NCBI GenBank assembly: GCA_019358985.1
Contig: JAHHIJ010000025.1
Span: 33,061-97,060, forward strand
Source: Tolypothrix brevis GSE-NOS-MK-07-07A
GTDB taxonomy: Bacteria; Cyanobacteriota; Cyanobacteriia; Cyanobacteriales; Nostocaceae
Direction of reading: 5' to 3'
DNA: 64,000 nt
Shown: positions 17,668-27,369 of the stretch, piece by piece
Layout of the letters: each line of letters opens with the position of its first letter
Position numbering within the stretch: the stretch's first letter is position 1
Program-made: the position numbers and the translations under genes
The notes under the pieces: generated by a model
The model's database searches: none
What the model was told of the DNA's origin: nothing
The model's input: only the letters and a program-made list of their open reading frames with translations

Positions 17668-19503
17668 TTACCACTGAGGTGCGTTCGCGATGAAGTCTAG
17701 AACTAATTCTGGTTGTAGAGGTCGAGAAAATAGATATCCTTGAGCAAAATTACAATTTAAATTTCTCAGTTGTGCTAACTGAAAAGTGGTTTCTACACCT
17801 TCAGCGATCGCACTCATCCCCATTGATTTGGCAATACCGAGCATCGCTGGCACTAACCCCATGCTTTCTTCGTTTTCCTGCATACGTTTGACAAAGGATT
17901 GGTCAATCTTTAAGACATTGAAAGGAAAGTTATACAAATAACTTAACGATGAATAACCTGTCCCAAAATCATCCATAACTAACTTAATTTTTCGTTCACT
18001 TAATTGTTGTAAAATTTTTTTCAGTACCAGACTATTTTCCATAATTACACTTTCTGTAATTTCTATTTCCAGACTTGCAGGATTTATTTTAGTTTCTTGA
18101 ATAATCTGGTCAATGTGTGATAAAAATTTCGGGTCTGAAAACAATAGCACACTCAAATTCACACTGATAAATAGAGATTTTAGTGTCGCTGAGTGGTTTT
18201 GCCAAATAGTTAGCTGCTCGCAAGCCGATCGCAATACCCAAATATTGATAGCACGAATCAAACCTGTTTCTTCCGCAACCGGGATAAACTCTGTAGGAGA
18301 AATCAAACCGCGAGTAGGATGTTGCCAACGCACAAGGGCTTCTAATCCAGAGATTTTGCCTGTAACTAAAGAAATAATTGGCTGGTAGTAAACGAGAAAT
18401 TCTTGCCGTTCTACAGCTCTACGCAAATCGTTTTCCAATTCTAAAAGCTGGGTAGCTTCGTGATGCATTTCTGGGTTAAAAACGTGATATGTGCCTTTTC
18501 CTAAAGCTTTAGCTCGATACATTGCTGTATCAGCATCTCGCAGTAAATACTCTGGCTTGTCGCAATCACTATTGCCCCAACTAATGCCAATGCTGGCATT
18601 TATAAATACCTCATATCGAGACAATTTGAAAGTTAGTGAGAACTGTTGCAGAATATCTTCGACAACTTGAATTGCTTGGGTGATATCTGTTAATTTTTCG
18701 AGAATAATTCCAAATTCATCTCCGCCTAATCGTGCTAAAGTATCAACAGGTAATAAAGATTGTTCTAGTCGATTGGCGATCGCTACGAGCAATTCATCTC
18801 CCACCAAATGACCAAGAGAATCATTGACAAGTTTAAAGCGATCGCAATCCAAAAAAAACACGGCAAACTGAAAATTAGTTTCTAATTTAGCACGATTCAA
18901 AGCTCTTTGTAGTCGTCTAATAAACAAAACTCTATTCGGTAACCCAGTTAGTGAATCATGCAGTGCTATGTTCAGCAGTTTATTTTGCAATTGCTGCCGA
19001 AAAGTAACTTCTCTTTGAATTTTTTGTAGAGCCTTTTCTAATTCACCAGTGCGCTGTTTTACTCTTTGTTCTAGTTCGGTGTTTAATTTCAATATTTCTA
19101 GTCGCGCTGTTTTCAACGCTAGTTGATTTTTGACACGTACCAAAACTTCTTCAAACTCAAAAGGTTTGGTAATATAGTCTGCACCTCCTGCCCTAAAAGC
19201 TTTTACTTTGTCAAAAACATCATCCAAAGCACTAATAAAAATCACCGGAATATCAGCAGTTAAATCACTCGCTTTTAAACGCTGACAAACCTTATAGCCG
19301 TCTACTTCTGGCATCATAATGTCAAGCAAAATTAAATCGGGTAATACTGTTTCACAAGTAGTTAGAGCCATTTGCCAGTTCAAAGCTTTACGAACGTTAT
19401 AGCCATGCTTTGTTAGTAGTGAGGATAAAACTTGCAAATTATCGGCTGTATCGTCAATAATCAAAATATCTTTTTTATGAGGATCTAACCGCTTGTAATT
19501 CAT
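17668..19503 (-). CDS. Response regulator with GGDEF and EAL domains
   Basis: The 611-residue protein has three modules. A receiver (about residues 12-130) has phospho-Asp in LILLDIMMPEVDG and Lys in DYITKPFEFEEV. A GGDEF domain (about 180-340) has the intact motif ARLGGDEFGII. An EAL domain (about 355-600) contains SGLEALVRW, ITESVIMEN and VMDDFGTGYSSLSYL. Such proteins make or degrade cyclic di-GMP under phosphorelay control; both active-site motifs look conserved, so the direction cannot be predicted. No partner kinase is adjacent. It is complete and transcribed alone. Confidence 0.92.
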   Translation of the reverse strand: MNYKRLDPHKKDILIIDDTADNLQVLSSLLTKHGYNVRKALNWQMALTTCETVLPDLILLDIMMPEVDGYKVCQRLKASDLTADIPVIFISALDDVFDKVKAFRAGGADYITKPFEFEEVLVRVKNQLALKTARLEILKLNTELEQRVKQRTGELEKALQKIQREVTFRQQLQNKLLNIALHDSLTGLPNRVLFIRRLQRALNRAKLETNFQFAVFFLDCDRFKLVNDSLGHLVGDELLVAIANRLEQSLLPVDTLARLGGDEFGIILEKLTDITQAIQVVEDILQQFSLTFKLSRYEVFINASIGISWGNSDCDKPEYLLRDADTAMYRAKALGKGTYHVFNPEMHHEATQLLELENDLRRAVERQEFLVYYQPIISLVTGKISGLEALVRWQHPTRGLISPTEFIPVAEETGLIRAINIWVLRSACEQLTIWQNHSATLKSLFISVNLSVLLFSDPKFLSHIDQIIQETKINPASLEIEITESVIMENSLVLKKILQQLSERKIKLVMDDFGTGYSSLSYLYNFPFNVLKIDQSFVKRMQENEESMGLVPAMLGIAKSMGMSAIAEGVETTFQLAQLRNLNCNFAQGYLFSRPLQPELVLDFIANAPQW

Positions 19504-20162
19504 TCTGGGTTTATTATAGTTAATGCCATAATTTTCTCAAATTCAGAGTTGTTTGCTAAACCTCGGAAAACGCGGAAAATTAACGGTTTATTTGGAGCAA
19601 TTTGTTTAAGTTATTCTAAACTTACTTTTTTCCCACGATAAGATTACCTATTTTCTTCTTTCTCTTGTTACTACCCTTCTCAATCGCACTCCTACCATCA
19701 AGGCTACTGCATGGTGTACCTTTGTTTTCCACTCAGTTTGATTTGTAATAAATCCTGACTAAGGTCGGTTTCAGTCGTAATTATCTGGGTTTGTTGACAA
19801 ACAACTTTTGTATGCATTTGCGAGCCTTTTAGGGAATGAAACAGCCCTGCTTCAAAAGGGGTACTAAGTTTTGAATTGATTGTCCTCCTTGTCCACGGAC
19901 AAAAAAATAGAGTGCGTTAAACTACATCGACGCACTCACTAAAATTGAAAATACACTTGACAAACAGGCTTTACTTTTCAGACATTTAGGACTTACGCAA
20001 AAATAATTGAAAAGCCTATTATAGAGTGGCGGTAATTCATGAATTACCGCGACTTACGACATCGGATTGCGTAAGTCCTAACATTATCTAACATCAGATG
20101 TAAATCTTTGTTAGCTTTAACATACATAAATTTAGCTACTCTAAAGACTGCCGTTCTTTGTT
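19504..20162. other. 659-bp intergenic region with hairpin and MITE
   Basis: No gene is visible. GAGTGCGT (19910-19917) pairs with ACGCACTC (19930-19937), a clean 8-bp stem. A TA-flanked element follows at 19987-20080. A single TTAGGGAATGAAAC near 19828 looks like the end of a cyanobacterial CRISPR repeat but does not recur. Confidence 0.5.
19987..20080. mobile_element. Short MITE-like element with GGACTTACGCA ends, flanked by TA
   Basis: AGGACTTACGCA (19988-19999) and TGCGTAAGTCCT (20068-20079) form perfect inverted ends with TA at both borders, the same ends as the element at 14170-14348. The 92-bp body contains an inner palindrome, GGTAATTCATGAATTACC. Confidence 0.75.
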
Positions 20163-20768
20163 TCACTTATTTAGTTCGCCAATATGATTTAAAGGCCAAA
20201 AGCGAGCTACGGCACGTCCAATAATATTTTCACGGGGGACAATGCCCCAACAGCGTCCATCATAGCTATTTATTCGGTTGTCTCCTAGTACCAAATATGA
20301 ATTTGCGGGAATAGTAACTGATTGAGACAAATAAGGTGGCTGCTTTCCTACGGTGCAAACATCAATCGATGTCCACGGTTGAGAGTTAAAGTAATTATCT
20401 TCCAAGAGAGGTTTGTTATTGACGTAAACTTTGCCTTCCCGAAGTTCTACCTTTTCGCCGGGTAATGCTATCACACGTTTAATAAAAGCATTGTGGTATT
20501 GTTCTTTTTGAAGCTCCTGTGTAGCTGAAAATACTACAATGTCTCCGCGTTTTGGCTGACTAAAGTGGTAGCTCACCTTGTCTACAATAAACTTATCATC
20601 AATTTGTAAAGTCGGCTCCATTGACCCCGAAATGACGTTGAAAGCTTGCGCTGCAAAAGTGCGTATCCCAAAAGCAAAAATCAAACTCAATCCAATAGTT
20701 TTAGTTGTCTCTATCCAGAAATTTGGGATGTTTGAAGATGGCGATCCTGGATTTTCCTTGCGACTCAT
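20163..20768 (-). CDS. lepB: Signal peptidase I
   Basis: The 201-residue type I signal peptidase has an N-terminal membrane helix (IGLSLIFAFGIRTFAAQAF), the catalytic Ser in ISGSMEPTLQIDDK, the general-base Lys in FIKRVIALPGEKVE, and the C-terminal box YLVLGDNRINSYDGRCWGIV. It cleaves signal peptides at the outer face of the plasma or thylakoid membrane. It lies 29 bases downstream of a second lepB and shares its strand; the two are clearly tandem paralogues. This copy is slightly shorter and lacks the longer insertion after the Ser motif. Confidence 0.93.
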   Translation of the reverse strand: MSRKENPGSPSSNIPNFWIETTKTIGLSLIFAFGIRTFAAQAFNVISGSMEPTLQIDDKFIVDKVSYHFSQPKRGDIVVFSATQELQKEQYHNAFIKRVIALPGEKVELREGKVYVNNKPLLEDNYFNSQPWTSIDVCTVGKQPPYLSQSVTIPANSYLVLGDNRINSYDGRCWGIVPRENIIGRAVARFWPLNHIGELNK

Positions 20769-20797
20769 TGTGGTATATTTCCCTTCCGAAATTATCT

Positions 20798-21442
20798 TTA
20801 ATTTGAATACACTGGTCCCTTATCGATTCCGCCAATATGATTTAAAGGCCAAAAACGAAGTACAGCACGACCAATAATGTTTTCGCGAGGGACAACACCC
20901 CAACAGCGACCATCATAACTCTGGGTGCGGTTGTCTCCTAACACTAGATATGAGTTAGGCGGTATAGTCACGGATTTGGATAAAAAAGGTGGCTGTGGTC
21001 CTGAGGTGCAAACTTCTTTTTCTGTACGTAACTCTTGGTTGAGATAATTGATTTCCTGAAGGGGTTTGTTATTGATGTATACTTTGCCATCCTTCAGTTC
21101 TACTTTTTCTCCCGGTAAACCAATTATACGTTTAATAAAAGCATCTTGATATTGTTCTTTTTTCAACTCTTCTGTAGGCGAAAATACTACAATGTCTCCT
21201 CGCTTTGGGTCAGAAAATTTATATCCCAACTTATCAACAATGATTTTGTCTGCCTCCCACTGATTTTCCGAACCGTGCAGGGTAGGTTCCATTGAACCAG
21301 AGGGAATCCAGCGAGCTTCCGCAACAAAGGTACGAATTCCCAAGGCAAGAATTATACTTAATACGACTGTTCTACCTAGTTCTGCAATCCAGGAATTATC
21401 AGGTTGTTGATTAGAGTTGTTATCAGACACTTTATTATGCAT
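20798..21442 (-). CDS. lepB: Signal peptidase I, second copy
   Basis: The 214-residue paralogue of the downstream gene has SGSMEPTLHGSENQWEADK with the nucleophilic Ser, FIKRIIGLPGEKVELKDG with the catalytic Lys, and LGDNRTQSYDGRCWGVV. One N-terminal helix is present (VVLSIILALGIRTFVAEA). Cyanobacteria usually keep two or more LepB enzymes with different membrane locations or substrates; here they are adjacent, 29 bases apart, and probably co-transcribed. Start ATG 21442 gives the usual short cytoplasmic Asn/Gln-rich head. Confidence 0.93.
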   Translation of the reverse strand: MHNKVSDNNSNQQPDNSWIAELGRTVVLSIILALGIRTFVAEARWIPSGSMEPTLHGSENQWEADKIIVDKLGYKFSDPKRGDIVVFSPTEELKKEQYQDAFIKRIIGLPGEKVELKDGKVYINNKPLQEINYLNQELRTEKEVCTSGPQPPFLSKSVTIPPNSYLVLGDNRTQSYDGRCWGVVPRENIIGRAVLRFWPLNHIGGIDKGPVYSN

Positions 21443-21689
21443 TAAATTACTGAAGTAAAAGGAAAATGCAGTTAATTAAACTACCACAGTCACTGTATTC
21501 GTTTATTTTAACTGGGGAAATGTAATTTTCTGGTTATTTTGGCATCTTGACATGGTGATTCCTAATTAAAAAATAAACTTTTTTGTCACCCAAGTGCGAA
21601 AATTTGTTACGAATAGTACAACCAATTGAACCGAAAAGAATTATTTTCTGTCACGATAAAAGCTAATTTTCCTTCTGGCTCTTAACTCC

Positions 21690-23009
21690 ATGTCATCTTC
21701 AAAAAGTTTACTGATTCGCCGCGCTCGCATTATTCTACCTAATGGTGACTTAATAGTAGGGGATGTTCTGACCCGCGATCGCCAAATTATAAAAGTTGCC
21801 CCAGAAATCTCCTCGGCAACACCAACAACAGAAATTGACGCAGATGGGTTAACTTTGTTGCCAGGTGTAATTGACCCCCAGGTACACTTCCGGGAACCAG
21901 GACTAGAACACAAGGAAGACTTGTTCACTGCCAGTTGTGCTTGTGCTAAGGGGGGAGTTACCTCCTTTTTGGAAATGCCGAATACCCGTCCCCTGACGAT
22001 AACGCAGCAAGCTTTAGACGACAAATTGCAACGCGCTCAAAGTAAGTGCCTGGTCAATTATGGCTTTTTTATTGGCGCAACTCCAGAGAATCTGCCAGAT
22101 TTGCTTTCTTCCAAGCCGACACCAGGAATTAAGATTTTCATGGGTTCGGCACATGGTCACTTACTGGTGTCTGAAGAAGAAGCACTTGATGCTATATTTG
22201 CTCATGGCGATCGCTTAATTGCCGTTCACGCTGAAGACCAAGCCAGAATCAATGAGCGTCGTAAGGAATTTGCCGGAATTCACGATCCTGCTGTTCACTC
22301 GCAAATTCAAGACAATGAAGCGGCACTTTTGGCAACTAAGCTGGCATTAAAACTTTCTAAAAAATACCAACGCCGGCTACATATTCTCCATATGTCAACG
22401 GCAGAAGAAGCTGACTTACTGCGCTCTGATAAACCGAGTTGGGTAACGGCAGAGGTGACACCACAACATTTGTTGCTAAATACCAGCGCTTATGAGATAA
22501 TTGGCACTTTGGCGCAGATGAATCCACCTTTGCGATCGCCTCACGATAATGAAGTTCTTTGGCAAGCTTTGCGCGATGGTGTGATTGATTTCATTGCCAC
22601 AGATCATGCACCTCACACTTTAGAGGAGAAGGCTCTAGAATATCCCAACAGCCCTTCTGGAATGCCTGGGGTGGAAACTTCTCTAGCTTTAATGTTAACT
22701 GCTGCCATGCAGGGGCGATGTAGTGTTGCCCAAGTTGTAAATTGGATGTCAACCGCTGTGGCTTCATCATATGGTATTCCTAATAAAGGAGCGATCGCAC
22801 CTGGGTTTGATGCTGATTTAGTTTTAGTAGATTTGCAAAACTACCACCAAGTCCGACGCGAGGAATTGTTAACTAAATGTGGTTGGAGTCCTTTTGAAGG
22901 CTGGAATCTCACCGGATGGGCTGTGACAACTATTGTCAACGGTGAAATTGTTTATGACAAAGGCAAATTGAATACCGATGTGCGGGGTCAAGCTTTAAGT
23001 TTTTTGTAG
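21690..23009 (+). CDS. pyrC: Dihydroorotase
   Basis: The 439-residue amidohydrolase of pyrimidine synthesis converts carbamoyl-aspartate to dihydroorotate. Recognisable blocks are GVIDPQVHFREPGLEHKEDL, FLEMPNTRPLT, RLIAVHAEDQARI, HILHMSTAEEA and DFIATDHAPHTLEEKA. The first metal-site motif reads Gln-Val-His where class I dihydroorotases usually have His-x-His. To my knowledge this substitution is common in the cyanobacterial group. All other metal and substrate residues are visible. It is monocistronic and starts at ATG 21690. Confidence 0.9.
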   Translation: MSSSKSLLIRRARIILPNGDLIVGDVLTRDRQIIKVAPEISSATPTTEIDADGLTLLPGVIDPQVHFREPGLEHKEDLFTASCACAKGGVTSFLEMPNTRPLTITQQALDDKLQRAQSKCLVNYGFFIGATPENLPDLLSSKPTPGIKIFMGSAHGHLLVSEEEALDAIFAHGDRLIAVHAEDQARINERRKEFAGIHDPAVHSQIQDNEAALLATKLALKLSKKYQRRLHILHMSTAEEADLLRSDKPSWVTAEVTPQHLLLNTSAYEIIGTLAQMNPPLRSPHDNEVLWQALRDGVIDFIATDHAPHTLEEKALEYPNSPSGMPGVETSLALMLTAAMQGRCSVAQVVNWMSTAVASSYGIPNKGAIAPGFDADLVLVDLQNYHQVRREELLTKCGWSPFEGWNLTGWAVTTIVNGEIVYDKGKLNTDVRGQALSFL

Positions 23010-23953
23010 AACTGCATTTATGACCTTTTTTGAATTTTGAATTCAAAATAAAAAAACAATTAAGGCTTATATCATAACAGGCTGATCACACATCCTGTAG
23101 AGACGTAGCATTGCTACGTCTCTACGACGGTAGGTGGGTTTTTATTAGTGTTAATTAGACGGACATGATGTCACCTCGTCAGGTAAAGACGTTCCGGCGG
23201 AAAGTCTCTACCACACAGCTTTAAAAATTTATCTCGTATTTCTCCCAAAATAGATTTTCGGGCGTTGGACTATAGTTTAATTAACCTGCTTTGGCTTCAG
23301 TATTAACTACATAATTAGCGATAACAATATATTTTTATCGTAAAAAAATCAAACTAATTTATATCATTAGCTTGTAATTAGCGATTTCTACTGAGTACAT
23401 TTTCAAATCAGCTTGGCAATACTAATAACAGACCTCAAGACTCATTCTTTTTTGCACTATTGCATAAGAGAGCTTTTGAGAACAGTAAAAAGTAATCCAT
23501 AGAATCCCCATAAATAAATTTAGAGGATTTAAGGAAGACACCTTGTTTCTTGCGCTGGGTGTCTCGAAACAAATATTTTTATTTCTTTTTAGAAATAAAT
23601 TTAGTTGCTCTCAAACCACTTTTTCTTTTTCTTTATGAGTGCCTTTTAACTTTTAAATGAGTGCCTTGTTCTGTGACTAACCAGCCTTCTCTTCTATAGA
23701 GATGCACTCACGTTCATCCGAAAAAGTCGTGCCGTTGAAAGCAGGTAGCAAAAATCGATCAAAATTCGTAGTTTTTCACCCGGAAAAATACTGTTGTACC
23801 GAGAATTATTTTGTAATTCAGTCATGAAGCATATACGTATTTATAATTAAAAGTGCGTATAACATCATTTACATTGGCTATCAAGGTATCAAATGTAAAT
23901 GCCTGATAAACCTATCGTTGTAGAAAAATATTTAGTAAAAGCTGGTAACTAAA
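23010..23953. other. Long gene-poor region with repeats and stem-loops
   Basis: About 940 bases without a convincing gene. A GTAGAGACGTAGCA palindrome lies at 23097-23125 and a decayed GTAAAGACGTTCCGG copy near 23184. At 23537-23572 two interleaved inverted pairs overlap: GACACC with GGTGTC, and TTGTTTC with GAAACAA. They can only form alternatively. A 9-bp A/T hairpin with a TTTT loop follows at about 23578. A small RNA is possible but I recognise no known one. Confidence 0.45.
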
Positions 23954-24079
23954 ATGACAAATTTTCAAAATGACTCTGACGAGCGTGGTAGTGGCAGATT
24001 TGACCAGCCCTGTACTAATTTGTTGACCGACAATCCCCTATTCCCGTGGGGAGTTTACACAGCGTTCATTTTGGCTTGA
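23954..24079 (+). CDS. Candidate small ORF, 41 residues
   Basis: The frame ATG 23954 to TGA 24079 encodes MTNFQNDSDERGSGRFDQPC and then TNLLTDNPLFPWGVYTAFILA. The polar, Asp-rich head and the hydrophobic end could suit a tiny membrane-associated protein or the start of a broken gene. There is no strong ribosome binding site. I do not recognise it and rate it below even odds. Confidence 0.3.
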   Translation: MTNFQNDSDERGSGRFDQPCTNLLTDNPLFPWGVYTAFILA

Positions 24080-24116
24080 ATATAAAAAAAGCCTGTCTTG
24101 CTCTCACTGGGAAGAG

Positions 24117-24575
24117 TTATATTAGGCGTGCGATCGCATTGTCAATCAAGCAATTAAACGCCGTAATTTCAGCTTGACGTATACCCTCATCTCCAGAGGT
24201 CAAACACACTTTGAGATAACTATCTGGCTGGTACGGCATTCGCTCCGCCCATTCTATAGCCACAATTCCTGGTGTAACTTCAATACCTTCCCAGTAGGTT
24301 TCTAAATTCAAAGTTACGACTTCCTTTAATTCTAAGCGATATAAATCGAGGTGGTATAGGGGGAGACGCCCTTCATCATACTCATTAATCAAAGTAAAAG
24401 TGGGACTAACAATAGGTTCAGTGATACCCAAACCTGCGCCAATACCTTGCACTAACGTAGTTTTGCCAGCACCTAAATCACCTTTGAGTAAAATTACACT
24501 ACCCGCAGCTAGCGATCGACCAAAAGTGAAGCCAAGCTCACGGGTAGCATCTGCACTTCCAAGAACAATTTTCAT
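24117..24575 (-). CDS. tsaE: tRNA threonylcarbamoyladenosine biosynthesis ATPase TsaE
   Basis: About 152 residues from MKIVLGSADATRELG (ATG 24575). The longer frame to 24662 is driven by a CCCCTTGT repeat tract and is unlikely to be translated. Walker A is GDLGAGKTTLVQGIGAGLG, followed by VSPTFTLINEY and the YHLDLYRL motif, all diagnostic of TsaE. With TsaB and TsaD it forms the machinery for t6A37 in ANN-decoding tRNAs. It sits 50 bases downstream of the YvcK-family gene on the same strand. Complete. Confidence 0.92.
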   Translation of the reverse strand: MKIVLGSADATRELGFTFGRSLAAGSVILLKGDLGAGKTTLVQGIGAGLGITEPIVSPTFTLINEYDEGRLPLYHLDLYRLELKEVVTLNLETYWEGIEVTPGIVAIEWAERMPYQPDSYLKVCLTSGDEGIRQAEITAFNCLIDNAIARLI

Positions 24576-24593
24576 AATTGGTTGGTGGTTAGT

Positions 24594-24646
24594 TGTCCCC
24601 TTGTCCCCTTGTCCCCCCTTGTCCCTCATCTCCCTATCCCCTGATG
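24594..24646. repeat. CCCCTTGT heptamer-like tract upstream of tsaE
   Basis: Tandem CCCCTTGTC units between tsaE and the YvcK-family gene form a short simple-sequence tract. A similar GGGGGACAAGGG tract lies at 31246-31269. These are short tandem repeats of the type known from filamentous cyanobacteria. Confidence 0.7.
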
Positions 24647-26005
24647 AGCACCACTGTACCACCGGAACAAAACTCGCGCTAATTTCTGAGGATTGTGACG
24701 GACGCAGCCAATATCATCTTCAAACAAAATATTTGCTAAGACAATTCTTCGTCCCAGATCCAATACAGCTTCGCGATCTAGGAACACCGGATGAGAGTTT
24801 TGTTGAGCGTAGCGGATTAGTGAATGAGCGCTAGGGGATTTTTTATGTACTAATACAGCATCAAATAGTTGTCGTCCACAAGCCGCATCAATTGCTCTAA
24901 TGTGGTCAGAAACAGTGTATCCTTGAGTTTCACCCGGTTGAGTCATGATATTGCAGATATAAATACGGGGAGCAACGGAAGCAGCGATCGCATCGGCAAT
25001 TTGTGGAACCAACAAGTTAGGAATCAAACTGGTATATAGACTACCCGGACCAATTATGATATAATCTGCCTCATTAATTGCCTTGATAGCTGCTGGCAAA
25101 GCTGGCGGATTAGCCGGAATGCAGCCAATTTTCACAATAGTACCCCCAGCTTCGGGAATGCTCGACTCGCCCTCAATTCGGCGACCATCGGCTAACTCAG
25201 CCCAAAGGCGAACATCACTCAAAGTAGCGGGTAATACTTGTCCTCGCACCGCTAGTACTTTGGAACTAGCAGCAACGGCTCGCTCTAAATCTCCGGTTAT
25301 ATCACTCATCGCCGTTAAAAACAAGTTACCAAAACTGTGACCCATCAAACCATCTCCAGCTTTGAAGCGGTATTGAAACAGTTCTGTTAAAAGCTTTTCT
25401 TCGTCTGCTAGTGCTGCCAAACAGTTACGAATATCTCCTGGCGGTAAAACGCCAAATTCTTGGCGCAACCGTCCAGAAGAACCGCCATCATCAGCAACGG
25501 TGACAATGGCGGTAATATTGGCACTGTAAGTTTTTAGTCCTCTGAGCAATGTGGAAAGTCCCGTACCACCGCCAATCACGACTATTTTCGGTCCCCGGTA
25601 CAATCGACGATGCGCCAATAGTACATCAATTAATTCTTCTTCACTTTGTCCTTTTGGTCTGAGAACCTCAGTAATTGAGCCTACAGTGCGGGTTTGTCCC
25701 CAAAGAACCAACAGTAAGCCAAATAATATAACTAAAGGTCCACTAATATAATTGGGTAAGATGTCGGCGATGGCTCCCAAAATACCCCGGAGAAACTCAA
25801 GCACCCAAAAAATTGGTGTCAGCTTAATCCAAATAGCCAATCCCAGACTTACTAGCACTACACCTGCAACTGAGATCAGTAACCAGCGTTTTACCGATAT
25901 ACCTGGGGACAACCATTTGAACCACTGATTAACTCTATGGGAAGTGCGACGACGCGACTGCGCTTGGAAGGTGTTTAAAGCTTGCTTGAGAAAACCAATT
26001 GACAT
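24626..26005 (-). CDS. YvcK/CofD-like gluconeogenesis-factor family protein
   Basis: The 459-residue protein has an N-terminal extension with two membrane helices ([20 protein letters not shown] and [18 protein letters not shown]). The YvcK domain runs from about residue 135: [47 protein letters not shown], and [14 protein letters not shown]. The family binds UDP-sugars and affects cell-wall and carbon metabolism; the CofD-like fold suggests nucleotide binding. The membrane-anchored form is usual in cyanobacteria. It is followed by tsaE on the same strand. Confidence 0.88.
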   Translation of the reverse strand: MSIGFLKQALNTFQAQSRRRTSHRVNQWFKWLSPGISVKRWLLISVAGVVLVSLGLAIWIKLTPIFWVLEFLRGILGAIADILPNYISGPLVILFGLLLVLWGQTRTVGSITEVLRPKGQSEEELIDVLLAHRRLYRGPKIVVIGGGTGLSTLLRGLKTYSANITAIVTVADDGGSSGRLRQEFGVLPPGDIRNCLAALADEEKLLTELFQYRFKAGDGLMGHSFGNLFLTAMSDITGDLERAVAASSKVLAVRGQVLPATLSDVRLWAELADGRRIEGESSIPEAGGTIVKIGCIPANPPALPAAIKAINEADYIIIGPGSLYTSLIPNLLVPQIADAIAASVAPRIYICNIMTQPGETQGYTVSDHIRAIDAACGRQLFDAVLVHKKSPSAHSLIRYAQQNSHPVFLDREAVLDLGRRIVLANILFEDDIGCVRHNPQKLARVLFRWYSGAHQGIGR

Positions 26006-26179
26006 ACCTGAAAATAAGCAATGTGTTTAGAACAGTGAATAAGAGAAAATTTACACCACCTGGCTTTAACGCCAAATGTGGAATTATTAAATTTTTTGAT
26101 TCCATTACATTAAGAGCTACTAGTTAAACTTGCCAGTATCCCAGTAAAACAATACCCTGGTTTGGTAAAACCAAAACTA

Positions 26180-26671
26180 ATGGAAAAGCGAATTTTAGGA
26201 TTAGATCCAGGACTGGCAATTTTAGGATTTGGTGCCATAACTTGCAAACAAAGTCAAGCTCAGGTACAAAGCACAACAGTAGATATGCTGGATTTTGGTG
26301 TTATCAGTACGCCGTCAGATGCGGAAATGGGACAGCGACTGTCTACCTTGTTCGACGATTTGCACACCCTGATGGAGGAATTTAAACCCGATTTGGTAGC
26401 GATCGAGAAATTGTTCTTCTATCGTATGTCAAGTACTATCTTAGTTGCACAAGCGCGGGGTGTGATGATTTTGGTCTTAGGGCAGCGTCGCTTACCCTAT
26501 GTGGAATTTACGCCTGCCCAAATTAAACTAGCATTAACGGGGTATGGCAATGCCGAAAAGTCGGAAGTCCAAGATGCGGTAGCGCGAGAGTTAGATTTAG
26601 ATTATATTCCTAAACCGGATGATGCTTCAGATGCTTTGGCGGTAGCGTTAACAGCGTGGTATCAGATTTAA
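26180..26671 (+). CDS. ruvC: Crossover junction endodeoxyribonuclease RuvC
   Basis: About 163 residues from [14 protein letters not shown] (ATG 26180; a TTG six codons earlier is less likely). RuvC catalytic acids are in place: Asp in LGLDPG, Glu in LVAIEKLFF, and the two Asp in [12 protein letters not shown]. It resolves Holliday junctions with RuvAB, which are not nearby. Length is typical. An inverted-repeat element follows nine bases after the stop. Confidence 0.95.
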   Translation: MEKRILGLDPGLAILGFGAITCKQSQAQVQSTTVDMLDFGVISTPSDAEMGQRLSTLFDDLHTLMEEFKPDLVAIEKLFFYRMSSTILVAQARGVMILVLGQRRLPYVEFTPAQIKLALTGYGNAEKSEVQDAVARELDLDYIPKPDDASDALAVALTAWYQI

Positions 26672-26679
26672 ATGTTGTA

Positions 26680-26783
26680 TATAGCAATCCTAGATGATTC
26701 ATGAAAAATAAAAACCCGCTCACAGACGTAGCAATGCTACTACAAAGAAAGGGGTTTTCACGCTCTTGTTTAGGATTGCTATA
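26680..26783. mobile_element. 104-bp MITE with TATAGCAATCCTA ends
   Basis: TATAGCAATCCTA (26680-26692) and TAGGATTGCTATA (26771-26783) are perfect 13-bp inverted ends. The body holds a broken GACGTAGCAATGCTAC palindrome of the main repeat family, so one repeat has been captured inside another. No ORF. Confidence 0.75.
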
Positions 26784-26868
26784 GTTACAAAAAACTTTGA
26801 AACTATTAGCAATGATAAATGACGATTTTTACTATTGTTGATGTTGAAAAAAAGAGGACTGATAGGTA

Positions 26869-27306
26869 ATGGAAGAATTGCTAGAAATCAAGGAACTACT
26901 GCACCAAGGAAAAGTAGCGGAAGCTCTTATCATTGTCGAAGAATTAGAGGAAATGAGTAAAATTGATAAACTCAATAAAATATTTAGCTATGCCATCATC
27001 TTATTGTTACATCTAATTAAAAAAAAGGCTGAGAAGCGAACAACTAAATCTTGGGAGACTTCTATTTTTAACTCCGTTAAGCAAATTCAACGCAGCAATC
27101 AGCGTCGCAAAGCTAAGGGTACTTATTTAACTGAAGAAGAATTATTAGAAACTATACATGATGCCTATGAATCCGCGTTGAGAGAAGCAGCTATAGAAGC
27201 ATTTGAAGGAAGCTATGAAGCTGAAGAAATTCGCCAAATGGTAGACTGTGAAGAGATTATTAAAACGGCGATAGACTTAATTTTAGAGCGAAATAACCTC
27301 AGCTAA
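26869..27306 (+). CDS. DUF29 family protein
   Basis: The 145-residue helical protein has the DUF29 pattern: MEELLEIKELLHQGKVAEAL, a central AIILLLHLIKKKAEKRTTKSW, then NSVKQIQRSNQRRKAKG and an acidic C-terminal helix. DUF29 proteins are abundant in cyanobacteria and are often found near mobile or toxin-antitoxin-like genes; their activity is unproven. It has no partner here apart from the broken Uma2 gene 64 bases downstream. Complete, with ATG 26869. Confidence 0.85.
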   Translation: MEELLEIKELLHQGKVAEALIIVEELEEMSKIDKLNKIFSYAIILLLHLIKKKAEKRTTKSWETSIFNSVKQIQRSNQRRKAKGTYLTEEELLETIHDAYESALREAAIEAFEGSYEAEEIRQMVDCEEIIKTAIDLILERNNLS

Positions 27307-27369
27307 GGCTAATCAATCACTCGTTGCGCTTCTGTTGCTACAATCAAGGCAAGCTTGAAAAATCTTCCT

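Noticed and set aside
19800..19860. Single CRISPR-repeat-like TTAGGGAATGAAAC
   Set aside because: It occurs once, with no second copy at 60-75 bp spacing and no cas genes in the window.
23537..23572. H-type pseudoknot
   Set aside because: The two inverted pairs interleave, but the 0-nt and 2-nt connecting loops are too short to span the stems, so I treat them as alternative hairpins.
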